In this document: piece after piece, positions 9,401-17,333 of the stretch | Numbering within the stretch: position 1 is the first letter of the stretch | Layout: each line of letters starts with the position of its first letter | The notes under the pieces: generated by a model | Database searches by the model: none | The model's input: the letters and a program-made list of their open reading frames with translations, nothing else | Told to the model about the DNA's origin: nothing | Program-made: the position numbers and the translations under genes | Assembly (NCBI RefSeq): GCF_002846395.1 | Contig: NZ_PJMU01000001.1 | Coordinates: forward strand, 1,178,001-1,242,000 | DNA: 64,000 bases | Direction: 5' to 3' | Source of the DNA: Pontibacter ramchanderi | GTDB taxonomy: Bacteria; Bacteroidota; Bacteroidia; Cytophagales; Hymenobacteraceae

Positions 9401-12400
9401 ATGATCAAAAAATTTGCTCTTGCAGCGTTGCTGGCCGCCGGATCGGCGTTTTCAGCTGCTGCGCAAGACGCTCCTTCCTGGATGCGTTACCCGGCCATCT
9501 CGCCCGATGGCAAAACCATTGTGTTCACGTACAAAGGTGACCTCTATACCGTACCCGCGGCAGGTGGCACTGCTACGCCGCTCACGGTGCACGAGGCGCA
9601 CGACTTTATGCCGGTATGGAGCCACGATGGCAAGTCCATTGCTTTTGCCAGCGACCGCTATGGCAACTTCGATATTTTTGTGATGCCGGCCACTGGTGGT
9701 GCCGCCCAGCGCATCACCTTCCACTCGGCGCACGAGTATCCCTACGAATTCAGCCACGACAACAAGACGGTATACTTTGGCTCTACCCGCCATGATGCTG
9801 CCAGCAACCGACAGTTCCCGACGGCCTACCAGCCGGAACTGTACCAGGTGGCCGTATCGGGTGGCCGCGTGAAGCAGGTACTGACAACGCCGGCTGAAGA
9901 AGTAAAACTGAGCCACGATGGCAGCAAGATGCTGTACCAGGACCGCAAAGGCGGCGAGAACCAGTGGCGCAAGCACCATGTGTCTTCCGTTACGCGCGAC
10001 ATCTGGACCTACGACACCAAAACAGGCAAGCATACCAAACTGACGACCTACGAAGGCGAGGATCGCAGCCCGGTGTTTGCCGACAACGACAAAACGATCT
10101 ACTACCTGAGCGAGGCGAGCGGCACCCTGAACGTGCACAAAATGGCCGCGCAGGGTCCTGCCAAATCAGAGCAAGTGACGAGTTTCGAAAAGCACCCGGT
10201 TCGATTCCTGACTGCCGCCAACGACGGAACACTCAGCTTTAGCCAAAATGGTGAGCTCTATACCAAAAAGCCAAACGGACAGGCGCAGAAAGTAAACATC
10301 CACATCGCTACAGATGCCAAAACGAACAACGAAAGCATCCTGAAAGTGAATGGTGGCATCAGCGGGCTGGCCGTGTCGCCGAATGGCAAAGAGGTGGCCT
10401 TCATTTACCGCGGAGAGGTTTTCGTGAGCGCTGTGGAAGGTTCTGTGACCAAGCGCATTACCAATACGCCGGAGCAGGAGCGTAGCGTGAGCTTCTCACC
10501 GGATGGCAAGTCGTTGCTTTATGCCAGCGAGCGCGGCAAAAACTGGAAGATCTATAAGACGGATATCGTACGCCAGGAGGAGCCCTATTTCTACGCCTCT
10601 ACCCTGCTGAAGGAGACCCCGCTGATCGAAAACGAAAAGGAGAACTATGACCCGCAGTTTTCACCGGACGGCAAAGAGGTCGCCTTCCTCGAGGACCGGG
10701 TTACCCTGAAAGTACTCAACTTAGCCAGCAAGCAGGTGCGCACGCTGCTCAACACAAACGAGCTGTTCTCGATGCGCGACAACGACCAGTACTTCACCTG
10801 GAGCCCGGACAGCAAGTGGATCTTGTTTGAGTACTCGGAGCCCGGCTTTGCCAATGGCGAAGTGGGCATCATTGCGGCGGACGGCAAAGGCAAAAAGATC
10901 AACCTGACCGAAAGCGGTTACAATGACTTTGCCCCGAAATGGATGATGGGCGGCGAAATGATGATCTGGAGCAGCACCCGCGACGGCATGCGTAGCCAGG
11001 CCAACAGCGGCGGCTCACAGGCCGACGTTTACGCCCTCTTCCTGACACAGGACGCCTTTGACAAGTACAGACTGAGCAAGGAGGACTATACCTTGTTGAA
11101 GGAGCAGGAAGAAAAACTTGCCAAGGAAAAAGAGAAAGCCCAAGAGCAGGAGAAAAATAAAAAGAAAGCCAAGAAGGACGAGCCGAAGATAGAGGAGTTT
11201 AAGATTGACTGGGATGGCCTGACCAACCGCAAAGCCAAACTCACGCTGCACTCTTCCAGCCTGTCCGACGCCCTGGTGTCGAAAGATGGCGAGACGCTCT
11301 ACTACCTGGCCAAGTTCGAGAAAGGCTTTAACCTGTGGTCGACGAACCTGCGCAGCAAAGAGACCAAAATGCTGGTGTCGCTCAATGCCAACCGTGCCCG
11401 CATGGTGTGGGACAAAGAACAGAAGAACCTGTTCCTGGAATCGGATGGCAAGATCGTGAAGCTCGACCCGAGCAACAGTAAGCAGGAGACCGTGAAAGTG
11501 GACGGAGAGATGAACCTGGACATGGCGGCAGAGCGTGCCTTTATGTTTGAGCACGTATGGCGCCGCACCAAGCAGACCTTCTATACGGCCAACCTGCACG
11601 GCACCAAGTGGGACGAACTGAAAGCAGACTACGAAGCCTACTTGCCGCACATCAGCAACGAACATGAATTCACTGAAATGCTGAGCGAACTGCTGGGTGA
11701 GTTGAACGTGTCGCACTCCGGTGCCAGCTACAGCAAAAACGACCCGAACGGCGACGCCACGGCCTCCCTCGGCATCTTCTACGACCAGACCCATACCGGC
11801 AACGGCATCAAGCTGGATGAAGTGATTGTAGGCGGTCCGCTCGACAAAGCCGGTTTAAACCTGAAACCAGGTATGGTGATTGAGAAAATCGACGGCGAAA
11901 CGATTACCCCAGACAAAGACCTGGCGCAGTTCCTGAACCGCAAAGCGGGCAAGAACACCCTCTTGACGGTAGTGGATGGCAAAAACCGCCGGGACATCAC
12001 AGTGAAGCCAATTGCGCAAAACGAGGAGAACCCGTTGCTCTACAAACGCTGGGTGCGCCGCAATGCCGAAGAGGTGGACCGCCTGAGCAACGGCCAGCTG
12101 GGTTATGTGCACATACCGGGCATGAACGACCCAAGCTACCGCACCGTGTACGAAGAAGTGATGGGCAAATACGCCAACCGCAAAGGCATGGTAGTGGACA
12201 CCCGCAACAACGGCGGCGGTGACCTGGTCGCCGACCTAGCCATGTTCCTGAGCGGCCAGAAGTTCCTGGACTACACCACCGACACCCGCTCGACCGGCTT
12301 TGAGCCATCCTTCCGCTGGACCAAGCCGAGCATCGCGCTGGCCAACGAAGCCAACTACAGCGACGGCCACTGCTTCGCCTACAGCTACATCGACCTGAAA

Positions 12401-12667
12401 CTGGGCAAGCTGGTCGGTATGCCGGTGCCGGGTACCTGTACCTTTGGCGGTTGGGAAATGCTACAGAATGGCAACGTGCGTTGGGGTGTGCCACCGCTGG
12501 GCGTAAAAGACATCAAAGGCCAATACCTGGAGAACCTGCAGACAGAACCGGATGTGTTGGTAGCCAACGAATACGAGCTGGTAAGCAAAGGCAAAGACCA
12601 GCAGTTGGAAGCAGCCGTGCGCGAACTGCTGAAAGACATCGAAGCACAGGGGCAGGCGCAGAAATAA
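9401..12667 (+). CDS. Tricorn-like S41 family protease, exported
   Basis: 1088-residue protease of the tricorn/tail-specific type. Signal peptide MIKKFALAALLAAGSAFSAA. Residues about 25-560 contain WD40-like PD40 repeats (AISPDGKTIVF, FSPDGKSLLYASERG, WSPDSKWILFEYS) that form a propeller. A Lys/Glu-rich linker lies around 570-600, then a C1-type domain, then a PDZ-like domain at about 795-865 (GGPLDKAGLNLKPGMVIEKIDG). The S41 catalytic domain has its nucleophile Ser987 in NYSDGHCF. The role is degradation of periplasmic or secreted peptides. It is monocistronic with a strong terminator. Confidence 0.93.
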   Translation: MIKKFALAALLAAGSAFSAAAQDAPSWMRYPAISPDGKTIVFTYKGDLYTVPAAGGTATPLTVHEAHDFMPVWSHDGKSIAFASDRYGNFDIFVMPATGGAAQRITFHSAHEYPYEFSHDNKTVYFGSTRHDAASNRQFPTAYQPELYQVAVSGGRVKQVLTTPAEEVKLSHDGSKMLYQDRKGGENQWRKHHVSSVTRDIWTYDTKTGKHTKLTTYEGEDRSPVFADNDKTIYYLSEASGTLNVHKMAAQGPAKSEQVTSFEKHPVRFLTAANDGTLSFSQNGELYTKKPNGQAQKVNIHIATDAKTNNESILKVNGGISGLAVSPNGKEVAFIYRGEVFVSAVEGSVTKRITNTPEQERSVSFSPDGKSLLYASERGKNWKIYKTDIVRQEEPYFYASTLLKETPLIENEKENYDPQFSPDGKEVAFLEDRVTLKVLNLASKQVRTLLNTNELFSMRDNDQYFTWSPDSKWILFEYSEPGFANGEVGIIAADGKGKKINLTESGYNDFAPKWMMGGEMMIWSSTRDGMRSQANSGGSQADVYALFLTQDAFDKYRLSKEDYTLLKEQEEKLAKEKEKAQEQEKNKKKAKKDEPKIEEFKIDWDGLTNRKAKLTLHSSSLSDALVSKDGETLYYLAKFEKGFNLWSTNLRSKETKMLVSLNANRARMVWDKEQKNLFLESDGKIVKLDPSNSKQETVKVDGEMNLDMAAERAFMFEHVWRRTKQTFYTANLHGTKWDELKADYEAYLPHISNEHEFTEMLSELLGELNVSHSGASYSKNDPNGDATASLGIFYDQTHTGNGIKLDEVIVGGPLDKAGLNLKPGMVIEKIDGETITPDKDLAQFLNRKAGKNTLLTVVDGKNRRDITVKPIAQNEENPLLYKRWVRRNAEEVDRLSNGQLGYVHIPGMNDPSYRTVYEEVMGKYANRKGMVVDTRNNGGGDLVADLAMFLSGQKFLDYTTDTRSTGFEPSFRWTKPSIALANEANYSDGHCFAYSYIDLKLGKLVGMPVPGTCTFGGWEMLQNGNVRWGVPPLGVKDIKGQYLENLQTEPDVLVANEYELVSKGKDQQLEAAVRELLKDIEAQGQAQK

Positions 12668-12687
12668 GACTCCCCTACTTTACAAAC

Positions 12688-12717
12688 AAAAAGCCCCGGC
12701 CATCGTCGGGGCTTTTT
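12688..12717 (+). terminator. Intrinsic terminator after the tricorn-like protease
   Basis: An 11-bp stem AAAAAGCCCCG / CGGGGCTTTTT with an 8-nt loop lies 20 bp after the stop. Confidence 0.88.
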
Positions 12718-12853
12718 GTTTGTAACTGGCTCCGGTGTGGGCCTAGCAGTTCAGGTATACACTGAGAGCATTGAATCACTTGCTATACCTGATAAATGTA
12801 AAACGCCATTATTAACTTAACATAACATAGCAACTAAAAAACACTGCTATACC

Positions 12854-13618
12854 TCAGGCGGGGTGCACATCCAACTCCTTGATTTCATTTTTATAAGCTG
12901 GCGGAAGGATGAGTGCTTTGATCAGCCAATCGGCATTCAGGTGCCGGCTTAGCTTATACACGCGCAGGACAGGCTGCAATGCCGACCATTTGCCAAAGCC
13001 CAACTGCTCGCGAACAGTAGTTGGTACGATCAGCTTCTGCCCTTCCAGCAGCAGTTTATACCTGATCGGCCCCAGGTGCTTGCGGTATTGCCTGTAGAGA
13101 TCGGTGGTAAAGCTGCTTGGGGCCAGATTCTCCGCTAAGTGCTGCTGCCGCATCTGCAGCCAGGCTTGGTAGTTGTCGGGCAGGCCCGTCAGGCCCATGC
13201 GGGAGCCTACCCGCCAGAACACCTCAAACACGCTTTCCTTCTCAGCTTCAGTTAGTGCACGCTCCAGCAGTTCAAAGGAGCGGATGGAGTAGTCGATGAG
13301 CATGAACAGCACATCGCGGTAGGCCCAGTCAGGTATAGCCATGCCACGCTTCGCTTCTACACCGGCGTGTATCTTGGCCATGGTATCGATTGCTTTGTGG
13401 GCTCCTTCCCTGCTCGAAAACACGATTTGGCGCGCATAGCCTACCGTCGAGAACAGGCGGCCCAGCGGGTCGGACGGAAGGCGGCCGGTGAAGTAGAGCC
13501 AGTCCACCGCCTTGTTGAGGGCAAATTCGGCGGAGGCGCCTGCAAAGATGAAGAGGATGGTGTCGCCCTTTCCCCAAATCTCGCGCACCACACTGCCTTG
13601 TTTCACAAAATAGTCCAT
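12854..13618 (-). CDS. MpaB/latex-clearing-like oxygenase family protein (DUF2236)
   Basis: 254-residue protein resembling the MpaB/rubber oxygenase catalytic domain (DUF2236), a haem-binding helical fold. Visible are the opening VVREIWGKGDTILFIFAGAS, the bulky segment PLGRLFSTVGYARQIVFSS, and WAYRDVLFMLIDYSIRSFELL in the middle. The family includes fungal MpaB (mycophenolate side-chain cleavage) and bacterial latex clearing protein, but most members have no known substrate. At 254 residues it is at the short end of the family. There is no signal peptide. The neighbours are unrelated, so the function stays open. Confidence 0.68.
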   Translation of the reverse strand: MDYFVKQGSVVREIWGKGDTILFIFAGASAEFALNKAVDWLYFTGRLPSDPLGRLFSTVGYARQIVFSSREGAHKAIDTMAKIHAGVEAKRGMAIPDWAYRDVLFMLIDYSIRSFELLERALTEAEKESVFEVFWRVGSRMGLTGLPDNYQAWLQMRQQHLAENLAPSSFTTDLYRQYRKHLGPIRYKLLLEGQKLIVPTTVREQLGFGKWSALQPVLRVYKLSRHLNADWLIKALILPPAYKNEIKELDVHPA

Positions 13619-13763
13619 GGAAAGAGAACAAAGGCAAAGGTTAAAATGTGCTGATCGGGCTGCTGTTTTGGCATTTTGTTGGTCAAGCTTACGCCTTTAA
13701 AGTATATACAACTGATCTTCAGTTACATAAATAAATCAATATATTTATTTATGAAGACAAGAC

Positions 13764-13795
13764 TTGCACGCTAAATTTTTTTGTGCTTATCTTTA
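13764..13795 (+). promoter_or_regulatory. Candidate Bacteroidetes promoter for the bestrophin leader
   Basis: TTG at 13764-13766 and TATCTTTA at 13788-13795, separated by 21 bp. This fits the -33/-7 spacing of the Bacteroidetes primary sigma factor with one mismatch in TAnnTTTG. Transcription would begin near the first hairpin of the leader. Confidence 0.5.
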
Positions 13796-13870
13796 GGTTC
13801 AACTTTTAGCCAAATTGAACCCCGCTTAGCCTGCCCGTACACTCTGGGACGGGCTAAGCGGATTTCTTTT
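13796..13870 (+). promoter_or_regulatory. Two-hairpin structured leader / attenuator before bestrophin
   Basis: Hairpin 1: GGTTCAA (13796-13802) pairs with TTGAACC (13815-13821). Hairpin 2 follows without a gap: CCGCTTAG (13822-13829) and CCCGT (13834-13838) pair with ACGGG (13849-13853) and CTAAGCGG (13854-13861), with a 4-nt bulge. It is followed by ATTTCTTTTT and then the ATG at 13872. Hairpin 2 plus the T tract has the form of an intrinsic terminator placed directly before the start codon. It could be an attenuator, a riboswitch expression platform, or the 3' end of a roughly 75-nt small RNA. I do not recognise a known riboswitch class. Confidence 0.6.
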
Positions 13871-13871
13871 T

Positions 13872-14732
13872 ATGATCAACTACAATCCCAAAGACTGGTT
13901 TGTTTTCATCTTCCGCTTCTCGAAAGCGGACACTTTCCGGAAGCTGCTGCCGCTTATGTTCGGCGTGGGTGTCTATGCCGGTATAGTGGCTTACGTAGAG
14001 CTGAATTTTCTGCATCTTTCTGAAACGCAGTACATCCGCAACGTCGGGATGATGCACAGCGTGCTGGGCTTCGTGATTTCCCTGCTGCTGGTGTTCAGAA
14101 CCAACACGGCATACGACCGCTGGTGGGAAGGCCGCAAAATATGGGGCGGCATTACCAACAGCTCCCGCAACCTGGCCATCAAGCTGCAGGCCATCGCCAC
14201 CGACAAAGAGGACCGGCGCTTTTTCAGGCTGATGGTTCCGAACTACGCCTTTGCCACTAAGTGCCTGCTGCGCGAGAATGAGGACTTCCATGAACTGGAC
14301 CCTGTACTGGATCTGAAAAAAGAGAAGCACCTGCCCAACCAGGTTGCCACCGCCATGTACGGCCGCCTGAATACCATGTATACCCAGGGCCGGATTGACA
14401 TGCCCCAAATGCTGGTGCTCAACGAAGAACTGAGGGCCTTGACGGAACATTGCGGCGCCTGCGAGCGCATTAAAAACACCCCTATACCTTATACCTACAG
14501 CGTCTTTATCAAGAAGTTCATTTTCTTTTATGTCATGACCCTGCCCTTTGGCTGGGTTTTCAGCCTGAGCTACTATGTGATACCAGTGGTGATCCTGATC
14601 CTGTATGCGCTGGCCAGCCTGGAGCTGATTGCAGAGGAAATTGAAAACCCGTTCGGCACCGACCCCAACGACCTGCCCGTTGACCAGATCTGCCACAACA
14701 TACGCAAGCACGTAAGCGAAGTGCTCGCTTAA
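13872..14732 (+). CDS. Bestrophin family ion channel
   Basis: 286-residue membrane protein of the bacterial bestrophin (UPF0187) family. Bacterial members assemble as pentameric channels. The core signature is present in the first third: VISLLLVFRTNTAYDRWWEGRKIWGGITNSSR is covered by residues about 75-105, with the diagnostic RTNTAYDRWWEGR. Hydrophobic segments are near residues 25-45, 65-80, 215-235 and 238-255. The C-terminal half contains the NPFGTDPNDLPVD motif (about 260-272) that is strongly conserved in the family. It starts at the first ATG after a two-hairpin leader, so expression may be controlled at that structure. Confidence 0.92.
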   Translation: MINYNPKDWFVFIFRFSKADTFRKLLPLMFGVGVYAGIVAYVELNFLHLSETQYIRNVGMMHSVLGFVISLLLVFRTNTAYDRWWEGRKIWGGITNSSRNLAIKLQAIATDKEDRRFFRLMVPNYAFATKCLLRENEDFHELDPVLDLKKEKHLPNQVATAMYGRLNTMYTQGRIDMPQMLVLNEELRALTEHCGACERIKNTPIPYTYSVFIKKFIFFYVMTLPFGWVFSLSYYVIPVVILILYALASLELIAEEIENPFGTDPNDLPVDQICHNIRKHVSEVLA

Positions 14733-14783
14733 AAGACAAGCTTTTCAGCTGCAGGTATAGCACCGGGCCAGCCGTCTATACCT

Positions 14784-14791
14784 TATCTTTG
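14784..14791 (+). promoter_or_regulatory. Candidate Bacteroidetes -7 element TATCTTTG
   Basis: TATCTTTG matches TAnnTTTG. The predicted transcript start is near 14798, which argues for the DUF3820 start codon at 14810 or later. Confidence 0.5.
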
Positions 14792-14809
14792 GGAATAATG
14801 AACACGCCT

Positions 14810-15040
14810 ATGCAACCCGACTCCTCCATGCTCACAGAGCTGGTTCGTATGAAAATGCCTTTCGGCAAATACAAAGACACGGTGCTGTGCTACCTGCCGG
14901 TCTCATACCTGGAGTGGTTTGCCCGCGAAGGTTTTCCGCCTGGCAAGCTTGGCATGCTACTGGCCACGCTTTACGAGATCAAGATCAATGGGCTGGATTA
15001 TCTGCTGGAGCCACTCAAGCGCCAGGCCCGGCAGCGCTGA
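14810..15040 (+). CDS. DUF3820 family small protein
   Basis: Small soluble protein of 76 residues matching DUF3820: MKMPFGKYKDTVLCYLPVSY, then WFAREGFPPGKLGMLLATLYE and the closing INGLDYLLEPL. In-frame ATGs lie at 14798, 14810 and 14828. I prefer 14810 because the -7 box just upstream predicts a transcript start near 14798 and relatives begin with a similar short PDS leader. The family has no assigned biochemical function. It ends 8 bp before the convergent DUF4268 gene. Confidence 0.82.
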   Translation: MQPDSSMLTELVRMKMPFGKYKDTVLCYLPVSYLEWFAREGFPPGKLGMLLATLYEIKINGLDYLLEPLKRQARQR

Positions 15041-15048
15041 GGCTATAC

Positions 15049-15510
15049 CTAGCGCAACTCGTCGAAGCTGTACTTGGCGTCGCTCCAGAAGGCGTCGAGG
15101 GCAATAATGCGGGGTTTGAAAAAAGAGATCAGCGCGGGCCAGTCGTCCTGGTTAAACACGTTTACCCCTCGCAGCTCGGTGTGGATCCGGCTTATTTCTT
15201 TTCCGTATTCGTCTGTGGTGTACAGGTCCCAGGTCCACTCCTCGCCTACTGTGCCGTGCAGCAACTCCCTCAGGGCCTCAAACTGCTCAAAAAACATCTG
15301 CTGAATTTCCGGGTCTGGTTGCGTCATCTCGATGGCGATGGAGGCCAGTTTCTTGTCAGCCTGCATCCGGAAGTACACGTTCTTCAGGCCGGTCTTGTAA
15401 TTGATCCAATTGGTGGGCATACCTTCTGCTGATAGCACTGGGGCCATGTATTGCCCGAATGCCGTCCAGAATGCCTGCTTTAGTTTTGATGCCTGTTCGC
15501 GTGTATACAT
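15049..15510 (-). CDS. DUF4268 domain-containing protein
   Basis: About 153 residues from ATG 15510 (MYTREQASKLKQAFWTAFGQ); an alternative ATG at 15570 adds 20 residues. The sequence follows the DUF4268 pattern: an N-terminal helix REQASKLKQAFWTAFG, then NWINYKTGLKNVYFRMQAD, and the ending VFNQDDWPALISFFKPRI with LDAFW. The domain is found alone and at the C-terminus of nuclease-like proteins; a role is not established. No catalytic residues can be named. The gene is convergent with the DUF3820 gene. Confidence 0.75.
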   Translation of the reverse strand: MYTREQASKLKQAFWTAFGQYMAPVLSAEGMPTNWINYKTGLKNVYFRMQADKKLASIAIEMTQPDPEIQQMFFEQFEALRELLHGTVGEEWTWDLYTTDEYGKEISRIHTELRGVNVFNQDDWPALISFFKPRIIALDAFWSDAKYSFDELR

Positions 15511-15795
15511 ACCGTAAAATTGGTGATTGCCCGGGTAATTAGCAAAGTATACGATTGGGCTAAGGGGCATGCGCGGCAGGCATGGAGGCTGCAGGCCGAT
15601 GCTTTCAGAAGGAGCAAGGATAGCACACAGGGACTATTCACACCTGCTAGTACTCCTTTACAAATGGGGCTTGGTAGTACAGGAAAGGCTCTTTCCGCAA
15701 CTTAAAAATTGTATTATCGTTGCTTGTTACATATTCAGCCTCTGCCATATACCTGCCCAATTGGTTGAGAAACAGAGGCCTAAAAAGACAAAACG

Positions 15796-17250
15796 ATGAG
15801 AAAGAAAATCATATCCGGATTAGTGGCGTCTGTGTTCCTGATCAGCAGCTCCTGCCAGACCAACCCGGTAACGGGCAAAAAAGACGTCATGTTCATGTCG
15901 GAGAGCCAGGAGATTGCACTCGGCAAGGAAGCGGACCCTCAGATTGTGGCGCAGTTTGGACTATACGAAGACCCGAACCTACAGCGCTTTATCAACGAAA
16001 AAGGCCAGCAAATGGCTAAGATCTCGCACCGCAACAACCTCAACTACGAGTTCAAGATCGTGGACTCACCTGTGATCAACGCCTTTGCCGTGCCGGGCGG
16101 TTACGTTTATTTCACGCGTGGCATTATGGCCCACTTCAACAACGAGGCGCAGTTTGCCGGGGTGCTCGGCCACGAAATCGGCCACATCACAGCGCGGCAC
16201 TCGGCACAGCAGCAAAGCAAGTCCATTCTGGCGCAGGGCGGCCTGCTGCTCGGCATGATCCTGTCGCCTACCATCGCACAGTACGGCCAGGAAGTGTCGC
16301 AGGGACTCGGCCTGCTGATGCTCAAGTATAGCCGCGACGCAGAGCGGGAATCGGACAAGCTGGGCGTGGAGTACTCGACCAAGATCGGCTACGACGCCTC
16401 CGAAATGGCTGATTTTTTCACCACGTTGCAGCGCAAGCAGGAGGAAGGTGGACAGGCGATTCCCTCTCTCCTTTCATCACACCCCGATCCGGGCGACCGC
16501 TACAATACCGTACACCAGCTGGCAGATGAAGAGCAAAGAAAGCAGAACCTGACCGACCCCAAAGTGGGCCGCAACAGCTACCTGAAAATGATCGACGGCA
16601 TGATCTACGGCGAGGATCCGAAGCAGGGCTTTGTTGAGAACAGCGTGTTCTACCATCCTGAGCTGAAGTTCCAGTTCACGATACCGACCAACTGGGGCTA
16701 CCAGAACACCCCGCAGCAAGTGCAGATGGGTCCGAAGGACGGAAGTGCCGTGATGGGGCTGACCCTGGTACCAGGTAACAGTCTGCAGGAAGCTGCCCAG
16801 CAATCGCTGCAGAACTACGGCCTGCAGCCTGTTGAAAGCAAGCAGGTAACTGTGAACGGACTGCCCGCCATTGCCGTAGTGGCAGACCCGCAACAACAGC
16901 AGCAGCAACAGCAACAGCAGCAACCGTTGCGCACACTCACTTACTTTATCCAGCACGGTGGTAATATTTACAGCCTGATGGGCATTACCACGGTACAGAA
17001 CTTCAACAACTATTTTCAGGTTTTCAGTGGCAGCATGCAAAGCTTCCAGGTGCTGTCGGACCCGGACAAGCTGAACCGCAAGCCCGAGCGCATCAGCATT
17101 GTGACGGTGCCAAAAGCCTCCACACTGGCCCAGGCGCTGCGCAGCCACAACATGCCCGACAACCGCCACAACGAACTGGCCGTGCTCAACGGCATGCAGC
17201 TAAGCGACCAGCTACCAGGCGGCACGCTGATCAAAGTCGTGAAAAAATAG
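15796..17250 (+). CDS. M48 family metalloprotease lipoprotein with C-terminal LysM-like region
   Basis: 484-residue lipoprotein (lipobox ISSSCQ, Cys at about residue 20) of the BepA/LoiP-like M48 group. The zinc motif HEIGH is at residues 126-130 and the third ligand Glu lies in DAERESDKLGVEY. The family degrades or helps assemble outer-membrane proteins in the periplasm. After the protease core comes an extra domain (about 280-430). It is interrupted by 11 consecutive Gln residues encoded by CAA/CAG at 16891-16923, a length-variable-looking tract. The last 60 residues (KASTLAQALRSHNMP, then LPGGTLIKVV) look like a LysM-type module. Monocistronic. Confidence 0.9.
   Translation: MRKKIISGLVASVFLISSSCQTNPVTGKKDVMFMSESQEIALGKEADPQIVAQFGLYEDPNLQRFINEKGQQMAKISHRNNLNYEFKIVDSPVINAFAVPGGYVYFTRGIMAHFNNEAQFAGVLGHEIGHITARHSAQQQSKSILAQGGLLLGMILSPTIAQYGQEVSQGLGLLMLKYSRDAERESDKLGVEYSTKIGYDASEMADFFTTLQRKQEEGGQAIPSLLSSHPDPGDRYNTVHQLADEEQRKQNLTDPKVGRNSYLKMIDGMIYGEDPKQGFVENSVFYHPELKFQFTIPTNWGYQNTPQQVQMGPKDGSAVMGLTLVPGNSLQEAAQQSLQNYGLQPVESKQVTVNGLPAIAVVADPQQQQQQQQQQQPLRTLTYFIQHGGNIYSLMGITTVQNFNNYFQVFSGSMQSFQVLSDPDKLNRKPERISIVTVPKASTLAQALRSHNMPDNRHNELAVLNGMQLSDQLPGGTLIKVVKK
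16891..16923 (+). repeat. CAA/CAG trinucleotide tract encoding poly-Gln
   Basis: Eleven glutamine codons in a row inside the M48 protease gene, mixed CAA and CAG. This could change length by slippage without a frameshift. Confidence 0.95.
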
Positions 17251-17265
17251 GGATAATAACTCCAC

Positions 17266-17304
17266 AAAAAAGCCCTGCCTCCATTTCAGGAAGCAGGGTT
17301 TTTT
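17266..17304 (+). terminator. Intrinsic terminator, probably bidirectional
   Basis: AAAAAAGCCCTGC pairs with GCAGGGTTTTTT across a short loop, between the convergent M48 protease and GH13 genes. A and T runs flank it on each side. Confidence 0.82.
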
Positions 17305-17333
17305 ATATTACGCTATACCTGTTGTTCTATCGC

